Of a DNA stretch of 64,000 nucleotides, positions 8,721 through 17,373 are shown piece after piece; position 1 is the first letter of the stretch; every line of letters begins with the position of its first letter. Source of the DNA: Brevibacillus_H sp049846925 (GTDB lineage Bacteria > Bacillota > Bacilli > Brevibacillales > Brevibacillaceae); NCBI RefSeq assembly GCF_049846925.1, contig NZ_JBNCMT010000023.1:31904-95903 (forward strand), read 5' to 3'. The notes beneath the pieces are model-generated. The model worked only from the letters and a program-made list of their open reading frames with translations. It searched no databases and had not been told where the DNA came from. Both the position numbers and the translations under genes were made by a program.

Positions 8721-9962
8721 TTATGCTTCATATCTTTTCAAAACAATCGTAGCATTGTGTCCGCCGAACCCAAACGTATTGGACAAGGCAACATTAATAT
8801 TTGCTTTGCGAGCTACATTTGGTACGTAATCGAGGTCGCACTCGGGATCTGGATTATCCAGATTAATGGTTGGAGGCAGAACCTGATCACGAAGTGCGTA
8901 TGCGGTAGCAACTGTTTCAATACCGCCAGTCGCACCAAGCAAATGGCCTGTCATCGATTTCGTAGAGCTGACTGCCAATTGGTATGCATGCTCTCCGAAA
9001 ACCGATTTAATCGCCATTGTTTCAGCGACGTCACCTTGGCCAGTCGATGTACCATGGGCATTGACGTAGCCTACTTCAGAAGGATCGATTCCCCCATCTT
9101 TCAGTGCATTTCGCATACAGCGTGCTGCACCCTCTCCACCTGGAGATGGAGCTGTAATATGATGGGCATCTGCACTCATGCCGTATCCAACCACTTCAGC
9201 AATAATGTTGGCACCACGTTTTTTCGCTGACTCCAACTCTTCCAGCACGAGAACTCCCGCACCTTCACCCATGACAAAACCATCACGATCTTTGTCAAAC
9301 GGACGACTTGCTTTCGTCGGCTCGTCATTTCGAGTGGACATTGCTTTCGCAGAACAGAAGCCTGCCAATGCCATTGGGCGAATCGTCGCTTCGGTACCAC
9401 CCGTAATCATGACATCAGCATGACCGTGCTGGATCAGCTTGAACGCATCTCCAATCGCATTGGTACCTGTTGCACAAGCGGTAATCGCACTTGAAGTCGG
9501 TCCCTTGGCACCGAGTTCAATCGAAACTTGTCCAGAAGCCATGTTGGCGATCATCATCGGGATAAAGAATGGGCTCACACGACGCGGGCCTTTTTCCATA
9601 AGAACGGTGTGTTGATCTTCCCAAGTAGCAAGTCCCCCAATACCGGAACCGATATAGACACCTACTTGTTCAGCATTTTCTTCTGTAATGGTGAGATTTG
9701 CATCTTGAACAGCCATTTTGGATGCTGCCAAAGCAAATTGCACAAATCGATCATTGCGCTTCACTTCTTTTTTATCCATGAACTCTTCAGGATTGAAGTT
9801 TTTTACTTCTCCAGCAATACGAGTTGGATACTCAGATACATCGAATGACGTAATTAGATCAATCCCGGATTTACCTTCTAACAAACTGTTCCAGAAAGTT
9901 GTTGCATCGTTACCCACTGGTGAAATAACACCTACACCGGTGATTACCACTCTGCGCTTCAT
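8721..9962 (-). CDS. fabF: 3-oxoacyl-[ACP] synthase II
   Basis: FabF extends acyl-ACP by condensing it with malonyl-ACP. I take the start at the ATG giving MKRRVVITGVGVISPVG, 413 residues, preceded by GAGGTGA with suitable spacing; an upstream in-frame extension lacks a site. The condensing triad is visible: Cys in ITACATGTNAIG, His in NAHGTSTGQGD and His in SSTKSMTGHLLGATGG. It lies between acpP and rnc. A stem-loop (10093-10117) separates it from acpP. Confidence 0.97.
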   Translation of the reverse strand: MKRRVVITGVGVISPVGNDATTFWNSLLEGKSGIDLITSFDVSEYPTRIAGEVKNFNPEEFMDKKEVKRNDRFVQFALAASKMAVQDANLTITEENAEQVGVYIGSGIGGLATWEDQHTVLMEKGPRRVSPFFIPMMIANMASGQVSIELGAKGPTSSAITACATGTNAIGDAFKLIQHGHADVMITGGTEATIRPMALAGFCSAKAMSTRNDEPTKASRPFDKDRDGFVMGEGAGVLVLEELESAKKRGANIIAEVVGYGMSADAHHITAPSPGGEGAARCMRNALKDGGIDPSEVGYVNAHGTSTGQGDVAETMAIKSVFGEHAYQLAVSSTKSMTGHLLGATGGIETVATAYALRDQVLPPTINLDNPDPECDLDYVPNVARKANINVALSNTFGFGGHNATIVLKRYEA

Positions 9963-10092
9963 CAGGCTCACCTCTATATTTAAATCAGCATTTCGCTTCT
10001 CATCTTCATGTTCATGATCTTTATACAAACAAATAAAAAGGGTTCATGGCATATCATATGGTTTTGACCAATGTACAGGTGAAGTTGAAGGA

Positions 10093-10117
10093 GAAGTCCC
10101 GCTTGTGACGGGACTTC
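10093..10117 (-). promoter_or_regulatory. acpP-fabF intergenic stem-loop
   Basis: A perfect 9-bp stem GAAGTCCCG / CGGGACTTC with a 7-nt loop lies 9 bp after the acpP stop. No T-run follows, so it is more likely an mRNA 3'-end stabiliser or partial terminator that lets acpP be expressed above fabF. Confidence 0.6.
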
Positions 10118-10126
10118 CTGTAAATC

Positions 10127-10360
10127 TTACTTGTGGGATTCTATGTATTTTACTACCTCACCCACAGTAGAGATTTTTTCTGCATCTTCATCAGAAATCT
10201 CCATATCGAACTCATCTTCGAGTTCCATCACCAACTCAACGATATCCAGGGAGTCAGCACCCAAATCTTCTTTGAAAGAAGCTTCAAGAGTGATCTTGGA
10301 CTCGTCTACACCAAGACGGTCAACGATGATTTTCTTCACAGTGTCAAAAATATCAGCCAT
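10127..10360 (-). CDS. acpP: Acyl carrier protein
   Basis: This 77-residue, strongly acidic protein carries the phosphopantetheine site Ser37 in GADSLDIVELVMELE. It shuttles acyl chains among FabD, FabH, FabG and FabF. The start is MADIFDTVKKII at 10360, behind GGGGGTGA. It lies between fabG (54 bp gap) and fabF; the following stem-loop may raise its transcript level. Confidence 0.98.
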   Translation of the reverse strand: MADIFDTVKKIIVDRLGVDESKITLEASFKEDLGADSLDIVELVMELEDEFDMEISDEDAEKISTVGEVVKYIESHK

Positions 10361-10414
10361 TCTACTTCACCCCCTCTCCCAGTATTATACGGGATGTCCT
10401 TGGTAAAAACCAGC

Positions 10415-11155
10415 TTACATGTACATGCCGCCATCGACATGCAATGTTTGCCCCGTCATATAATTTGCTGCGTCGGAAGCAAGGAACAAAACTACTTGTG
10501 CAATGTCATCAGCCTGCCCCAACCGTCCTAATGGAATTTGAGTCATCAGACCGCTGCGCACATCTTCCGGCAGTTTGGACGTCATATCCGTATCGATGAA
10601 TCCTGGAGCAACTGCATTCACTGTAATGTTACGGGATGCCAGCTCTCGAGCGGTTGTTTTGGTCAAGCCGATTACGCCTGCCTTAGCCGCTACATAATTG
10701 GCCTGCCCTGCGTTACCCATTACCCCTACTACAGAAGTAATATTGATGATGCGACCACTTCTTTGCTTCATCATTGGACGAGTAGCAGCCTTGATGCAAT
10801 TGAATACCCCTTTGAGGTTGATATCAATGACATCATCCCACTCGTCTTCCTTCATCCGCATGATCAGATTATCACGAGTGATACCTGCGTTATTGACGAG
10901 AATGTCAACCTGCCCGAATTGATCGAGCACGGCTTTGAACATGTCGTTCACTTCATCAGCATTGCCCACATTGGCACGAACCATAATCGCTTCGCGGCCC
11001 AATGCTTTGATCGCTTCTACCGTTTCGGCTGCTGCTGCTTCACTGCCAGAGTAGTTAACAGCGACATTCGCTCCTTCTTTTGCCAAACGAAGTGCAATGG
11101 CACGACCGATTCCACGAGAAGCACCTGTGACCAGCGCTACTTTACCAGCTAACAT
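10415..11155 (-). CDS. fabG: 3-oxoacyl-[ACP] reductase
   Basis: FabG is the NADPH-dependent reductase of the elongation cycle. The 246-residue short-chain dehydrogenase has the nucleotide loop TGASRGIGRAIA, NNAGITRD, and the catalytic Ser and Tyr-x3-Lys (NITSVVG; NYVAAKAG). The ATG has GGAGGGATTTT upstream and overlaps the fabD 3' end by 7 nt, so the two are probably coupled. Confidence 0.97.
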   Translation of the reverse strand: MLAGKVALVTGASRGIGRAIALRLAKEGANVAVNYSGSEAAAAETVEAIKALGREAIMVRANVGNADEVNDMFKAVLDQFGQVDILVNNAGITRDNLIMRMKEDEWDDVIDINLKGVFNCIKAATRPMMKQRSGRIINITSVVGVMGNAGQANYVAAKAGVIGLTKTTARELASRNITVNAVAPGFIDTDMTSKLPEDVRSGLMTQIPLGRLGQADDIAQVVLFLASDAANYMTGQTLHVDGGMYM

Positions 11156-12099
11156 AAAATCCCTCCGCTCAACAGTTCTTCCAATGACTCCATGTCTTGA
11201 ACAGCAAAGATTTGAACCTCTTTCGGCGCAATTTTTTTAATGAGCCCTGCGAGAACTTTGCCTGGACCTACTTCAATAAAGGTTGTTACCCCTTGCTCGA
11301 CCATGTACAAAACAGAGTCTTCCCACAATACCGGTGACGCCACTTGCTGCACCAGGCTTTGCTTGATTTCCGCAGAAGAGGTAACAGCCGTTGCACTGAC
11401 ATTTGCGACAACCGGCGTGTGTGCATCCTGAATGGAAATCCCGTCAAGGACACTTGAGAGCTTTTCTGCTGCCGGGGCCATCAAGGAAGAGTGGAAAGGA
11501 CCGCTCACGTTGAGAGGCATTACCCGTTTGGCACCACTCTCTTTGGCTTTCTCCCCTGCCAGCTTCACGCCTTCTGCACTTCCTGAAATTACAATCTGTC
11601 CTGGCGAATTCAGATTCGCAAGCTGTACAGGGAATCCTTCTGCGCTGACAGCTTCGCACACCTGATGAAGTACTTCTCGCTCCATCCCAAGGACTGCAGA
11701 CATTGCTCCCTGACCTGCCGGGACGGCTTCTTCCATGAACTGTCCACGAGCACGTACTGTCTTCACTGCGTCTTCAAACGATAGAGCTCCCGCCGCGACT
11801 AGCGCTGAGTATTCACCCAAACTGTGACCAGCCGTAAAATCAGCACGTACATCAGGATGCTTTTCCTTGATTGCTTCCAATACCGCCACACTCATAGTCA
11901 GAATGGCTGGTTGAGTATTTACCGTTAATCGCAGTTGTTCTTCCGGTCCTTCGAAACAAATCGTGGAAAGAGAAACTCCTAGCGCTTCGTCTGCTTTATC
12001 GAAAATGGCTTTGGCAGCAGCCGATTTTGTAATCAACTCCGCTCCCATACCTACAAATTGAGAACCCTGACCCGGGAATACCAAGGCAATTTTGCTCAT
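11149..12099 (-). CDS. fabD: Malonyl-CoA:ACP transacylase
   Basis: FabD loads malonate onto ACP. The 316-residue protein has the FPGQGSQ motif at the N-terminus, the nucleophile Ser93 in GHSLGEYSAL and the catalytic His in GPFHSSLM. It overlaps fabG by 7 nt and follows fabH by 42 bp. AAGGAG lies 12 nt before the ATG. Confidence 0.97.
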   Translation of the reverse strand: MSKIALVFPGQGSQFVGMGAELITKSAAAKAIFDKADEALGVSLSTICFEGPEEQLRLTVNTQPAILTMSVAVLEAIKEKHPDVRADFTAGHSLGEYSALVAAGALSFEDAVKTVRARGQFMEEAVPAGQGAMSAVLGMEREVLHQVCEAVSAEGFPVQLANLNSPGQIVISGSAEGVKLAGEKAKESGAKRVMPLNVSGPFHSSLMAPAAEKLSSVLDGISIQDAHTPVVANVSATAVTSSAEIKQSLVQQVASPVLWEDSVLYMVEQGVTTFIEVGPGKVLAGLIKKIAPKEVQIFAVQDMESLEELLSGGILC

Positions 12100-12141
12100 G
12101 AATCAGCTCAACTCCTTCTGTGCTCTTTATCCTCTGGGGAA

Positions 12142-13149
12142 TTATTTTGCTTCCTTCACAGACCACTTGCACAACGCTGCACCCCAAGTAAGACCCCCGC
12201 CGAAACCGACGAGAATGACGGTGTCGCCTTCCTGCAAACGTCCTGCTTGCACTGCTTCATCTAATGCAACAGGGATCGAAGCAGATGACATGTTTCCGTA
12301 GCGATCGAGATTGATTGCAACTTTGTCCTCTGACAAGCCAAATCGCTTGATCGCCGCATCAATAATGCGGAAGTTTGCCTGGTGAGGAACAAGCAGGGAG
12401 ATGTCTTCCTTGGTCATGCCTGATTTCTCCAGCACGGTTTCTGTTGCAGAATTCATCACCCGCACAGCAAATTTGAACACTTCGCCGCCAGTCATCTGTA
12501 CGTAATGCAGCTTGTTCTCAATTGATTCCTTGCTGGCAGGGATTCTCGAACCGCCGGCAGGTTGGGATAAAAGGCATCCGCCTGAACCGTCTGCTCCCAA
12601 ATCAAATGCTTTAAACCCGTATTCCTCTGCCACTGGACCAAGAATGGCCGCTCCTGCGCCGTCTCCAAAAAGGACACATGTATTTCGATCTTCGTAGTCC
12701 ACAATCTTGGAAAGTACTTCTACACCAATGACGAGAATATAGCGATACATTCCAGTAGTGATGAATTGTGTAGCCGTTGTTATGCCGTATAAAAAGCCTG
12801 TGCAAGCCGCAGAAACATCAAGTGCACTGGCTTTAGTAGCTCCCAGCTTTTCTTGCAGGATGCAGGCAGTCGACGGGAACATGGTGTCCGGCGTAACGGT
12901 TGCAACAATGATCATATCAAGCTGATCTGCAGTAAGATTGGCTTTAGCCAAAGCTTTTACTGCGGCTTCATACGCGAGGTCAGAAGCTGCTTGCTCAGGA
13001 GCTGCGATCCGACGTTCACGAATTCCAGTACGGGAAATGATCCATTCATCAGATGTCTCCACCATTTTTTCTAAGTCTTTATTTGTCAAAACCCTGTCAG
13101 GTGTATAAGAACCGGTTGCCAATATTCCTACTGAGCGCAATCCATTCAT
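12142..13149 (-). CDS. fabH: 3-oxoacyl-[ACP] synthase III
   Basis: FabH starts each chain by condensing acyl-CoA with malonyl-ACP. In Bacilli it prefers branched-chain primers; that is family knowledge, not visible here. The active-site Cys116 is in SAACTGFLYG, the His in PHQANFRI and the Asn in YGNMSSASIP. I use the ATG at 13149 (MNGLRSVGILATG), which has GAGTGA upstream; a GTG at 13158 is in frame but has no ribosome site. It overlaps or abuts the plsX stop (13155). Confidence 0.95.
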   Translation of the reverse strand: MNGLRSVGILATGSYTPDRVLTNKDLEKMVETSDEWIISRTGIRERRIAAPEQAASDLAYEAAVKALAKANLTADQLDMIIVATVTPDTMFPSTACILQEKLGATKASALDVSAACTGFLYGITTATQFITTGMYRYILVIGVEVLSKIVDYEDRNTCVLFGDGAGAAILGPVAEEYGFKAFDLGADGSGGCLLSQPAGGSRIPASKESIENKLHYVQMTGGEVFKFAVRVMNSATETVLEKSGMTKEDISLLVPHQANFRIIDAAIKRFGLSEDKVAINLDRYGNMSSASIPVALDEAVQAGRLQEGDTVILVGFGGGLTWGAALCKWSVKEAK

Positions 13150-13154
13150 CCCAT

Positions 13155-14162
13155 TCACTCGCTTTCTGTTGTATTAATGGATTTCAATTCTTGCTGGATC
13201 GAATCGTTCACACCAAGCTTGACGAATCGAGCCGCAGCATGAATCGCATTTTTGATTGCACGTGCATCCGATGAACCATGCGCCTTGATCACTGGCTGGC
13301 GAAGGCCAAGTAATGGAGCGCCTCCGTATTCAGCATAATCCATTCGATTTTTGAAACGAACAAGGCTAGGCTTCAGGATGGCAGCAGCTACCTTATTCAA
13401 GAAATTGGAAGTTAATTCCTGCTTTAATTGTGAAAAAACGGCAGACGCTACACCTTCAATGGACTTAAGCAGTACATTTCCTGCAAACCCATCACTTACC
13501 AGTACATCACACTCACCAGTCATGACATCTCTGGCTTCCACATTGCCAATAAAGTTGATGTTCGCTCCCGAAAGCATGGGATAAACCTCTTTGGTCAGTT
13601 CATTTCCCTTCGCTTCTTCTGTTCCTACGTTAAGCAAACCAACACGGGGCTTCGACAGCCCAAGCACCTTTTCCACATAGAGGCTGCCCATGATGGCATA
13701 CTGGAGCAAATGGAGCGGTTTGGCATCCATGTTTGCACCGACATCCAATACGAGCGTCACGCTGCCTTTGGTGTTCGGGATCAACGCTGCCAGTGCCGGG
13801 CGCTCAATGCCTATATTGCGTCCTGTGATTAACAGTCCTGCTGTCATCAAGGCTCCCGTATTCCCAGCAGAAATAAATGCGTCTACTTCTTGCTTTCGAG
13901 TCAGATCTGCCGCAACAACCATTGACGAGTCTTTTTTGCGTCGAACGGCACGAACAGGCTCATCATCTGCTTCGATTACTTCTGTTGTGTGGCGAATCTC
14001 AATTCCTGCGGGAACATTACCGGGCAAGACCTTTTTTATCTCTTGTTCATTACCTACCAATACTACAGTTAGCGATGGATCAGACGAGACAGCTTGCAAT
14101 GCGCCTTCTACGTTGCTGCGCGGAGCAAGATCGCCTCCCATGGCATCTATGGCGATACGCAA
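13155..14162 (-). CDS. plsX: Phosphate acyltransferase PlsX
   Basis: PlsX turns acyl-ACP into acyl-phosphate, the first step feeding PlsY and phospholipid synthesis. The 335-residue protein opens with RIAIDAMGGDLAP and carries FISAGNTGALMTAG, LNVGTEEAKGNE and LVSDGFAGNVLLKS, all typical. The start is TTG at 14162 with TGAGGAGG at ideal spacing. It lies 28 bp after fapR and immediately before fabH, as in Bacillus relatives. Confidence 0.96.
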   Translation of the reverse strand: MRIAIDAMGGDLAPRSNVEGALQAVSSDPSLTVVLVGNEQEIKKVLPGNVPAGIEIRHTTEVIEADDEPVRAVRRKKDSSMVVAADLTRKQEVDAFISAGNTGALMTAGLLITGRNIGIERPALAALIPNTKGSVTLVLDVGANMDAKPLHLLQYAIMGSLYVEKVLGLSKPRVGLLNVGTEEAKGNELTKEVYPMLSGANINFIGNVEARDVMTGECDVLVSDGFAGNVLLKSIEGVASAVFSQLKQELTSNFLNKVAAAILKPSLVRFKNRMDYAEYGGAPLLGLRQPVIKAHGSSDARAIKNAIHAAARFVKLGVNDSIQQELKSINTTESE

Positions 14163-14190
14163 ATGGAATTCCTCCTCAGACTACAATCCG

Positions 14191-14757
14191 CTAATCTTCC
14201 GGTTGAAAACGTTGTCGAAATACACGGAAGGTGGCAGTGAACACTGTTTCTCCCTGTACCTTGGTTTCAACCCGTACCCTGCTTTCGTCTCCCTTATGTG
14301 AACGGACAACTGCTTTGGCTATCAATTTCTCACCAAGCTTCACCGGGCGAATGAATCGAATGCGTGCGGTTGCGGTCAATGCAACGTCTGCATCAATGAC
14401 AGCAACAGCGAGCGAGTTGGCTTGTGCAAATATGTAATGACCACGGGCGATCTGTGTTCGAGTAAATACATGGTCTTCTTTTATTTCAAGTACAGAGATA
14501 CCATGTGAATCGAGCTGCAAATCGATCACTTCCCCAATCACTTCATCAATCCCAAGCGATTTTACATGATCGAAGCTTTTTTCTGCCACATTTTTGATCC
14601 TCTCGCGCAGTTCAGGAATTCCCAATTCCAACCGGTCGAGCCGAATCGTCTGGATACTTACGTGATATTGTCCTGCAAGTTCTTCATCCGTTGCAAAGGG
14701 GTTATCTTGCAAGAAGTTGATTAGCTGTGTTTGACGATCTTTTTTGGGTAATCGCAT
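14191..14757 (-). CDS. fapR: Fatty acid and phospholipid synthesis repressor FapR
   Basis: FapR represses lipid synthesis genes and is released by malonyl-CoA. The 188-residue protein begins MRLPKKDRQTQLINFL, with a DeoR-like helix-turn-helix at about 25-60 (TDEELAGQYHVSIQTIRLDR) and a hotdog effector domain (GHYIFAQANSLAVAVIDA). I prefer ATG 14757 over an in-frame ATG at 14775 because GGGGGG lies 9 nt before it and the length then equals the usual FapR. Its own promoter carries the operator at 14833-14849. Confidence 0.96.
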   Translation of the reverse strand: MRLPKKDRQTQLINFLQDNPFATDEELAGQYHVSIQTIRLDRLELGIPELRERIKNVAEKSFDHVKSLGIDEVIGEVIDLQLDSHGISVLEIKEDHVFTRTQIARGHYIFAQANSLAVAVIDADVALTATARIRFIRPVKLGEKLIAKAVVRSHKGDESRVRVETKVQGETVFTATFRVFRQRFQPED

Positions 14758-14832
14758 ATTAGCCAACCCCCCCATAAAAAATAAATGTATGTATGTAAAA
14801 AGCGAAAGAAAACTGAATATTAAGATCAGTTT

Positions 14833-14882
14833 TTAATACCAGGTACTAAAAAGAGTATAACGGATTCTCGTCACTTTTACAA
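14833..14882 (-). promoter_or_regulatory. fapR operon promoter with FapR operator
   Basis: On the minus strand TTGTAA (14877-14882), 17 bp and TATACT (14854-14859) form a sigma-A promoter. Directly downstream lies TTAGTACCTGGTATTAA (14833-14849), a near-perfect palindrome matching the known FapR site type. Its position over the start point fits autorepression of the whole fapR-to-rnc operon. Confidence 0.88.
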
Positions 14883-14922
14883 CCCCGTGAACATGTTTTC
14901 CCACCAACGGACAATTGGCACA

Positions 14923-15036
14923 AAAACGGCCATGACCGTTTTTGCTGACCGCATGCGGTCACATCCACTTTAATGACACGGTACCTCAGCGTAACATCTA
15001 GCATGTGCTTCGGTAAAAACGTCGAGACGTTTTTCA
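14923..15036. repeat. Three-palindrome intergenic repeat, copy 2
   Basis: The palindromes are AAAACGGCCATGACCGTTTT (14923-14942), TGACCGCATGCGGTCA (14946-14961) and AAAAACGTCGAGACGTTTTT (15015-15034). They are in the same order and orientation as copy 1, with a closely similar 53-base spacer. The copy sits between the rpmF terminator and the fapR promoter. Confidence 0.85.
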
Positions 15037-15037
15037 C

Positions 15038-15073
15038 AAAAAAAAGAACAGAGGATGTTACTCCCCTGTTCTT
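15038..15073 (-). terminator. rpmF terminator
   Basis: On the minus strand AAGAACAG and CTGTTCTT pair, with GGA/TCC inside, and run into TTTTTTTT. It lies 9 bp past the rpmF stop. Confidence 0.9.
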
Positions 15074-15081
15074 CGACGTTA

Positions 15082-15252
15082 TTACTTCGCGATTTTTTCG
15101 CCTTTGTAAGTTCCGCAGCTTGGGCATACGCGGTGGGAAAGCTTGTGTTCGCCACAGTTATCGCATTTGATCATGCCTGGAATCTCTAATTTGAAGTGCG
15201 TACGACGCATTCTTTTACGAGTTTTGGAAGTTCTCCGTTGAGGTACTGCCAT
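15082..15252 (-). CDS. rpmF: 50S ribosomal protein L32
   Basis: This 56-residue basic ribosomal protein begins MAVPQRRTSKTRKRMRRTH. It has two CxxC pairs (CDNC and CPSC), so it is the zinc-binding form. The ATG has AAGGAGGTG upstream. It follows yceD, the usual partner, but the 187-bp gap (15253-15439) is wide; that gap holds a short palindrome GGATGGTATTCCATCC and no evident promoter. Confidence 0.97.
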   Translation of the reverse strand: MAVPQRRTSKTRKRMRRTHFKLEIPGMIKCDNCGEHKLSHRVCPSCGTYKGEKIAK

Positions 15253-15439
15253 CTTCCTTACACCTCCTTCAACTGATGTGTCTCAATTATTGTTTACACC
15301 CTCTATTGAAGCACTCTTTTTATCGAAGAGCAGCAAATCCAGAGGTGAACATATATGGATGGAATACCATCCGTTCAAAAATGAAGCTAACCATCAAAAC
15401 GATTGTAAGCCACATTCTGAAAACAAAAGTAATTCTCGG

Positions 15440-15952
15440 TTATTCCTTTTTGAATAAATCTGCAAGTCCTGCCAGACGAGGGTCAATCCGTTCGTTGTTG
15501 CACGAACATTTCTTCTCGTTCCAGTTGGTACCGCAGGTCGGGCAAAGCCCCTGACAATCTTCTTCACAAAGCGGAATAATCGGCAGTGCAAGAAGAAAAT
15601 CTTCTTGAAGAATCGGATCCAGCTCAATTTCATCCCCGCTAACGAGATGAATATCGCTATCTTCGTCATAGTCCACTTCTGACTTGTCCGATGCGAACGT
15701 TTCGTCAAAAGAAACATTCATGTGTTCCCGAAACGGCTTCAAGCAGCGAGCACAGACAAAATCAACATCTGCCTCCATTTTGCCTTTTACATAGTACAGT
15801 CCACCGAGCAGAGCGGCTTCACCACTTGCATTGACCTGTGACAAGTCGGTAATCTCCTGATGACGAGATTTCAACTCTTGCGGGTCTAACGTTGTGTGGA
15901 AAGGCAAGGCTTCACCTTTTCGATGATCTAATTCTGTCAATTTAATATTCAT
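15440..15952 (-). CDS. yceD: YceD/DUF177 family protein
   Basis: This 170-residue acidic protein belongs to DUF177, which is genetically linked to L32 and large-subunit rRNA accumulation; its exact role is unsettled. It has four cysteine clusters (CARCLKPF, CEEDCQGLCPTCG, CSC) that may bind zinc. It begins MNIKLTELDHRKG with GAGGTGA before the ATG. The promoter is a perfect consensus. It is co-oriented with rpmF. Confidence 0.92.
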   Translation of the reverse strand: MNIKLTELDHRKGEALPFHTTLDPQELKSRHQEITDLSQVNASGEAALLGGLYYVKGKMEADVDFVCARCLKPFREHMNVSFDETFASDKSEVDYDEDSDIHLVSGDEIELDPILQEDFLLALPIIPLCEEDCQGLCPTCGTNWNEKKCSCNNERIDPRLAGLADLFKKE

Positions 15953-15981
15953 ATTCTTTCACCTCATGCACAACAAGGATG

Positions 15982-16010
15982 ATTATATCTGTTACCAAAT
16001 CCTTTGTCAA
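15982..16010 (-). promoter_or_regulatory. Consensus sigma-A promoter of yceD-rpmF
   Basis: The minus strand has TTGACA (16005-16010), a 17-bp spacer and TATAAT (15982-15987): full consensus in both boxes. The start point would lie about 25 bp before the yceD ATG. Confidence 0.92.
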
Positions 16011-16122
16011 CCAATTTTGCTTGACACCTTACTTGAGAAAAAGCAAATACTTTGTAACGTTTGCCAACTGAGTCAAGCATCCTTACACTAGAAGAAAATG
16101 GTCAAGTAAAGGACGGTTATGA

Positions 16123-17373
16123 ATGAAAACAGTTGGACTGGTTGTTGAATATAATCCACTGCACAACGGCCATAAATACCATTTCGAAGCGGCCAAGGAA
16201 AAAACAGGCGCCGATGCATGTGTCATCGTGATGAGCGGTAATTTCCTGCAGCGAGGCGAGCCTGCCCTCCTGCACAAACGTGCTCGTGCTGAAATGGCTC
16301 TACGATTGGGCGTTGATTTGGTCATTGAACTTCCCGTCGTTTATGCCACTTCCAACGCTGAGATGTTCGCTCATGGAGCCATTTCGATACTCGACAGACT
16401 CGGTGTTGTTGACGCCATCTGTTTTGGAAGTGAGAGTGGCTCGATTGAATGGATGCATACGCTTGCCAAGCATCTGGCAGTTGAACCAGCTTCTTTCAAA
16501 GAAATCCTGAAAGAAAAACTGGATCAAGGGAACGCTTACCCCATAGCTTATGCACAAGCGGCGAGCCAATACATGCAATCTCTCGGATTTATCGAGACTC
16601 CCCTAGATCAGCCGAACAACATTCTCGGATTTAACTATCTGCTTGCTCTTGAGCGTCTCGGAAGCAGAATGGAAGCGACCACGATTGAACGCCAAAAGGC
16701 AGGCTATCACCAAAAAACCATAACGGATCAGCAGATTGCCAGTGCAACTGCTCTGCGCAAGCTTCTTTTTGAAGATCAAAAAGACTTGCCCGATCTTGCG
16801 TCCTACGTTCCTGAAACGACTTTGCTTGTAATGAACAGAGAGTTTCAGAATGGGACAGGACCTGTTTCATGGAACAATTTCACACATCCTCTGTTTCATC
16901 GCTTGCTCCAGCTCACACCAGAGAAACTGGCAGACTACCACGAGATTGAAGAGGGAATGGAGTACCGAATACTTGCGCAAGCAAAACAAAGTCATTCCAT
17001 TCATGACCTTCTCACTCAAGCCAAAAATCGCCGGATTACCTGGAACCGTCTACAACGAATGCTGCTTTCTGTCCTGCTCGATCTGAAGAAATCAGATGTT
17101 CGAGCGTTCCGTTTGCGTGAAGGCGCTCCTTATGCAAGAATTCTCGGTTTTAGCGAAAAGGGTCAAGCCCTTTTGCGAGAAGCCAGAAAAAAGTCAGCCA
17201 TCCCACTTGTTACAAAAGTAAAGGACGGGCTGCATCCTATGCTTGACCTTGACTTGCGGGCCAGCATGGTTTATCAGCTTGGCCAGCCCACAAATCGCTC
17301 AACGAACTTCCTTGCAGAGTACCAACAACAACCGCTTAACTCTGCTTCGCTTTCAGATTCGTTAAATACGTAA
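16123..17373 (+). CDS. tmcAL: tRNA(Met) cytidine acetate ligase
   Basis: TmcAL uses ATP and acetate to make N4-acetylcytidine at the wobble base of elongator tRNA(Met). The 416-residue protein opens with MKTVGLVVEYNPLHNGHKYH, where HNGH is the nucleotidyltransferase motif, followed by VIVMSGNFLQRGEPAL. It is on the plus strand, opposite to its neighbours. Its last 38 nt overlap the 3' end of ylbL tail to tail. A TTGACA at 16021-16026 could be its -35, but no clear -10 follows. Confidence 0.93.
   Translation: MKTVGLVVEYNPLHNGHKYHFEAAKEKTGADACVIVMSGNFLQRGEPALLHKRARAEMALRLGVDLVIELPVVYATSNAEMFAHGAISILDRLGVVDAICFGSESGSIEWMHTLAKHLAVEPASFKEILKEKLDQGNAYPIAYAQAASQYMQSLGFIETPLDQPNNILGFNYLLALERLGSRMEATTIERQKAGYHQKTITDQQIASATALRKLLFEDQKDLPDLASYVPETTLLVMNREFQNGTGPVSWNNFTHPLFHRLLQLTPEKLADYHEIEEGMEYRILAQAKQSHSIHDLLTQAKNRRITWNRLQRMLLSVLLDLKKSDVRAFRLREGAPYARILGFSEKGQALLREARKKSAIPLVTKVKDGLHPMLDLDLRASMVYQLGQPTNRSTNFLAEYQQQPLNSASLSDSLNT

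Noticed and set aside
16021..16050. Promoter for tmcAL with TTGACA
   Set aside because: The -35 is perfect but no -10 resembling TATAAT occurs at 16-18 bp.
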